A stretch of 64,000 bases of DNA. Source: Cyanophora paradoxa (Eukaryota > Glaucocystophyceae > Cyanophorales > Cyanophoraceae). Position numbers and translations under genes: made by a program. Where the stretch lies: positions 62,001 to 126,000 of the forward strand of contig QPMI01000472.1 of the NCBI GenBank assembly GCA_004431415.1, in the 5' to 3' direction. This document shows positions 59,724-64,000 of this stretch, in pieces; position 1 is the stretch's first letter, and each line of letters opens with the position of its first letter. The notes beneath the pieces were generated by a model. That model saw only the letters and a list, made by a program, of their open reading frames with translations. It did not search any database and had not been told where the DNA came from.

Positions 59724-62150
59724 GTTCCTCTCGCGCGCGTCCGACCGACGGAGTCCTGTCGGCGCGCAGCTGGGGCCCCTCTCGGACGTCACCCCCTCCC
59801 CCACCGACTTCGCCTACACCTCCTACACCCCGTTCCCAGGGCTGGTGACTGCAGATTGCTGAGTAAGGCTGAGCGCCGATGCTGACAGGTCCTTGCGCCG
59901 CAGGATCTGGACGTGCGATCCCGACCGGGCGACGGGGAGTTTTTCCAGTCGATGTCGGTCTGGGCCGACCAGTCTTTCACCCGCACATCCGTCCCAACGG
60001 AGCTTATAGGCTCCGCCGCCGGCCGCTACCAGTCGGAATGCTACTGGGGGCGAGACTGCTTCGTCTGGTACGTCCACAACTGGTTCTCCTTCGCGTACTC
60101 TGGGTGCCCGCGCTGCTGCAAGGTTTGCTGCGCACTTCCCGTTGCCCCCCGTGTTCTCGAGCCGAGCCTCCCGCGTGTGCAGCCCGACGGCTCGACGAAG
60201 TACGAGAACGTGGACGTCTGGCCTGCCGACTTCTGCACGGCCGATCCGTGGCGCTTCATAGAGGTCGGCCGCAACTTCTCCACGGACGAGCGGTGCGCCG
60301 CTCCGCGTCCCGGCCGCATGCGAAGCTGACGCGGGCTTCGGGCCGAGCAGGTGGCTGCACACGACGTGGGGCCGGGAGATCTACCTCATAACGGCGGCCA
60401 CATCGGACGTCAATGACGGAGAGGGCTTCGACTGGCTCGGCGCCCTCGGGACCATCTTCATGATCGACGTCTCCCCCGACGGATATGCCTCATCCTACCT
60501 CCTGCACGTGCGCGCCAGTCGTTTGGCGTGTTGTCGCCGCCGAGATCAGACGCTTGTGCAGGCCGAGGCGCTCGGCTACGGGCTCAGCCGCAAGGTGGAC
60601 CTCTCCTCGACTTCCCTCTACCCGTTCGACACCAACACGGCGCTCAACTGCGCCCTCTGTGCGACCGCCTCTGGCCGGTCCGACCGCGATCGCGAGTTTG
60701 TGACCCGACCGGCTTCGCGCAGGGGCCGACGAGGGATCAAGCACGGCAATGATGCACGACCAGCAGATCTTTGCCTTCTGGCAGGTATGAGCAGCCTGCC
60801 CCGGTGTCCCAGATCCGCCGGCCTCGACATGGTCGGCCTCTCGCAGAGGGGAGTGGCGTATTTCGCTTCGTACGTCAAGTTCCCGAGCAACACCGTCGAG
60901 CCCCGCATCCGCCTCTGCCACTTCGGCGGAGTCGTCGAGATCTCGTTCGACGCGCACCTCAGCTCGATCACGCCCGTGGACCACTCCAACGAGGGCTCTG
61001 CAATGTACAAGTCCGAATGGTGAGCCGCCCGCCTGCGCCGCTCAAGTTTGCACTTGAATTAATTCGAGGTCGCGCTCAGGTGGCAGCGCAACGCGGAGGC
61101 GATCCCGCCCGGCGCCGTGGCCCACGCGATGGCTGCCGACGGGCGCGTCGAGGCCGACGGGCCCCTCATCTACCACGCCATCATCCGCCACCCTTTCTTC
61201 CCGACCGGCGCGTGCCCGGAGAGCTTCCAACGCGACCTCTCCTGCGCCGCGTTCAACGTCTCGCACGTCGTTGCCCGCTGGAGCTTCGCCGTGACACCCT
61301 CGACGGGCGAAGCGACGCTGCTGCGCCCGCCGTCCGTCATCCTCGCTCGCTCCGTCAGCTGGTACGGTGCGTGTATCGCAGGCGTTTCGCACGCGGGTTC
61401 GCCAGCTGTCGCCTTATCTTATCGTTTAGACACCTGGATAATCCAGAACGAGAGACCGGGTGTCGCCGGCCCCGGATCGGCGTGCGTCATCTCAGATCCC
61501 CAGCCCTTTCTTTGCGACCTCCAGATCTTTGATCCTTCCGGTTGATGCAGGCGCTGGAAGGGAAGTGGGTAGAAGGCCGCCGCCACTCGTTCTACGTCCT
61601 GGGCGACGAGGTCGTCCGCTTCAGCCGCCCGGGGGCCTTTGAGTCGGGCATCGGCGGCGTCGAGAGCGGCCGCATCCGCCTGCAGCCAGACGGCTGGTCG
61701 CCCACCCTGCAGGGCTGGTACTCGGTCCCCGCCGCGGTCTACAAGAGCGGATCCCTCTTCATCGTCCGCGAGCTCCACACGGCGAGCAACACGAAATCGT
61801 ACCCCTGGGGCCTCTCAGACTTCGACGCCGGCCCCATCTGGATGCTACCATCGAGCCGCCTCCGCAAGTTGGTGTGGCGCTCGAGGTCAACCCACCTGAT
61901 CAAGGTCCACTGCCTTCAGGCCGTGTCCTTGGGCTGCTGATCATGAGCGCGGCCCACAGGTCGACAACGTCGACGCCGCGACCTTCTCTGGCCCGTTCAG
62001 CGTTGTCATCCCCTCCTTCGCGCAGGGCATCATGTGCCTGCATTGCTTGCGCTCGCATAACTGGCCGCCCGTTGACCCCTGCGCGCAGAGGCGCGCACGT
62101 GGTGGGCGATTTCAGCGCCCGGGCGCGCTTTAACGACGACCCCGCAAACA
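59724..62150 (+). CDS. Host ectodomain exons, second copy (truncated)
   Basis: Same exons and introns as the host flank of copy 1, with one lost G near 61474. The coding sequence stops abruptly inside the exon reading ARFNDDPAN, where unrelated AT-rich DNA begins, so this copy of the gene lacks the cysteine-rich part. Confidence 0.6.
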
Positions 62151-62189
62151 TATATCTGCACTTTTGGAGTATTGCAATACCTTCGACAG

Positions 62190-62590
62190 AATCTGCGACA
62201 GAATCAGTCGATAAAATTCGACTGATTCGGTCGACCGATTCTGGCCCAAAATCAGTCGATCGACTGATTCTGTCGATCGACTGATTTTGTCGACCGATTC
62301 TGGCGCAGAATCAGTCGATAAAATTCGACTGATTCGGTCGACCGATTCTGGCGCAAAATCAGTCGATCGACTGATTCTGTCGATCGACTGATTTTGTCGA
62401 CCGATTCTGGCGCAGAATCAGTCGATAAAATTCGACTGATTCGGTCGACCGATTCTGTCGCAGAATCAGTCGATCGACTGATTCTGTCGATCGACTGATT
62501 TTGTCGACCGATTCTGGCGCAGAATCAGTCGATAAAATTCGACTGATTCGGTCGACCGATTCTGGCGCAGAATCAGTCGATCAGTTGTGT
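62190..62590. repeat. 107-bp minisatellite with internal palindromes
   Basis: The marker ATAAAATTCG recurs at 62211, 62318, 62425 and 62532, exactly 107 bases apart. Units consist of GAATCAGTCGA and TCGACTGATTC in alternating orientation, so each can fold back on itself. Confidence 0.93.
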
Positions 62591-62715
62591 TTTATCGTAT
62601 AATAATTTCACCCTTATCTGTCGATCTATTTCTTATCTGTCGATCTATAATATCAACTGAAATCAATTATAGCCAGTTCTGAAAAATATTGTGTTATATA
62701 TAATTATACGCAGCC
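62591..62715. other. AT-rich spacer, no gene seen
   Basis: Contains a doubled CTTATCTGTCGATCTAT and TATATATAATTATA. Nothing else recognisable. Confidence 0.6.
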
Positions 62716-63216
62716 CTTGCTACTAGGGTTGCCACTTACGGCGTAAGTCCCCCAAAACCCGCCGTAAGTGTAAGTGTAAGTGTAAGTGTAAGTCGTAAGT
62801 CCGCCGTAAGTCGGCCGTAAGTCGGCCAGAAACCATAGAAAACACGTCTCAATCTGCGAGATAGATTGTCTTCAGTCTTTTTCTGTGTGTTTGGGAAGGA
62901 ATGGGGCTTGTTTAAGCAGTAAAAGGTCCACCCCAGGTAGATACCATGACCACCGGAGGCCCGTTCCGGGGTCTTCTAACCCCGTTCAGAGGCCTTAAAG
63001 CACGTCTGAATCTGTAAGATGTGCGAATCTACTCGATTTAGATCGATTTTAACTTAAATCTACGCTCTTTTTGCTGCTCGCAGAGGGTATCCCCATGGGG
63101 ACTTACGACTTACGGCCGTAAGTCCCATTTCGGGGGCCCGTAAGTGTAAGTCGCCACTTACACTTACGGACTTACGCGTAAGTCTGTAAGTCGTAAGTGG
63201 CAACCCTACTTGCTAC
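62716..63216. mobile_element. hAT-type MITE with 8-bp target duplication
   Basis: A 485-bp element (62724-63208) begins TAGGGTTGCCACTTACG and ends with its exact 17-base complement. It is flanked on both sides by CTTGCTAC. An 8-bp duplication and TAGGG/CAGGG termini are hallmarks of the hAT superfamily. The inside has many GTAAGT subterminal repeats in both directions and no coding frame, so it is non-autonomous. Confidence 0.88.
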
Positions 63217-64000
63217 CGCCTGCTGCATCCGTCCATATGCAGCAATCCTGGACTGGCCCAGGCGCCTTCCCGGACCCAGCGGTCCAGCATCCCAGCAGGC
63301 AGCACAAATAGCCCCCAGCAAATCCGTGTGAGGCAGCGTGGCACGGGGGGCCTAGCAAGAGTAGCCAAAGAGACTAGTACTAGTACTACGTCGGCACGTC
63401 CCCCTGCGGCCCGCGGCCAGGGCAAAGGTCTCCGGCCAAAATTGAGCGGCGCCGGCCGCGGGGCGGGCCCCGCCGTCACGGCGGGAGCTCCGAGCTCGCG
63501 GGGCCGCAGGGGGCCGCGCCCGGTGGCGGCGGCGGGGGCGGCGGGGGGCGGGCCACCTTCTCCGCGGCGCGCTCCTCCAGGAGGGCCCGCAGCGCCTCCA
63601 GCTTCACCGGCTGCGCCCCCGCCGCCCCGTCGGCCTCGGCGGGGGCGGGCCCAGCGCGAGCACCTCGAGGCGGCGGCGGGAGAGCGAAGCCCGCGAGTCG
63701 ATGCGCGGGCGCGGCCTGCGCGGGCGCGCGTAAGGCGGCGCGGGCGGCGGGCGGCGGGCGGGGAAGGGGCGCGGGGGGCGCACGGGGGTACGCGGCCGGG
63801 CATGCACCTCGGCGAGGAGAGGAGGCAGAAGATCAGCTTGCGATCGCTCCGCGTCCGCTGATGGCGAGAGCGACGCGCTCGCTGCGCTTGGAGAGTCAAT
63901 CGAAAGAAAAGAAGCGTCCGCGCCGGCGAACGACCGCACCTCGGCCCGAGCGGCCGAAAGCATGATCTCCGAGGCGCCCGGCAGCCCGCGACCGCGACCG
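63217..64000. other. GC-rich sequence without recognisable gene
   Basis: Very GC-rich; open frames on both strands are low-complexity (Arg/Pro/Ala/Gly) and match no motif I know. Contains a short CTAGTACTAGTAC repeat near 63373. Probably host intergenic or untranslated sequence. Confidence 0.5.

Larger units (their letters stand above)
44693..62150. repeat. 17.3-kb duplicated segment, copy 2
   Basis: Second copy of the segment at the window start. Its right edge falls inside a host exon, just after the shared bases CCCGCAAACA. Copy 1 continues as host exon there, while this copy switches to AT-rich sequence and a minisatellite. Confidence 0.95.

Noticed and set aside
62190-62590. CRISPR-like array
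   Set aside because: The units are identical throughout without variable spacers and are palindromic; this is a minisatellite in eukaryotic DNA.
63213-63899. Long overlapping frames on both strands at the window end
   Set aside because: Pro/Arg/Ala/Gly-rich translations caused by extreme GC content; no domain.

Overview
The window is eukaryotic nuclear DNA, most likely from a unicellular alga or other protist. GC-rich host sequence with very short GT-AG introns (54-60 bp where I could join exons) is invaded by AT-rich Polinton-like virus (PLV) DNA, a LINE retrotransposon and a small hAT-type MITE. I cannot name the species. Large genes full of GCC2/GCC3-like cysteine-rich repeats would fit haptophytes, pelagophytes or similar algae, but this is inference.

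Layout. (1) Positions 1-14891 are the right half of a PLV: polymerase C-terminus, integrase, patatin lipase, HNH nuclease, long fibre, structural-type paralogues, zinc-finger protein, AdoMet decarboxylase, right terminal repeat. (2) 14892-21438 is host gene: a multi-exon ectodomain followed by cysteine-rich repeats. (3) 21439-29716 is a LINE in reverse orientation (endonuclease, reverse transcriptase, RNase H), flanked by a target duplication of about 15 bp. (4) 29733-31863 is host gene again: cysteine-rich repeats, two membrane segments and a second ectodomain part. (5) 31864-59723 is a complete 27.86-kb PLV with hairpin-tipped terminal inverted repeats of about 1.13 kb. (6) 59724-62150 is the same host flank as in (2). 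(7) 62151-64000 holds a 107-bp minisatellite, a 485-bp hAT-type MITE and GC-rich sequence without a recognisable gene.

The PLV encodes a morphogenesis set (major capsid, two related minor-capsid candidates, A32-type packaging ATPase, 1,660-residue S74-type fibre), a replication and integration set (primase-SF3 helicase, protein-primed PolB, rve integrase) and accessory genes (patatin-discoidin fusion, HNH-AP2 nuclease, SpeD-type decarboxylase, AT-hook protein, small zinc proteins). No adenain-type maturation protease was recognised. Several genes that look like early or replication genes share an upstream AAAAAWTGACAAG motif. Other genes carry TATA-like boxes close to the ATG.

Positions 1-17318 and 44693-62150 are near-identical copies of one segment, either a real tandem duplication or an assembly duplication. 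Most copy-specific gene breaks are one-base losses in short G or C runs, so the broken genes should be read with sequencing error in mind. The first ~1.27 kb of the repeat differs by mostly synonymous substitutions, while the rest is almost identical.
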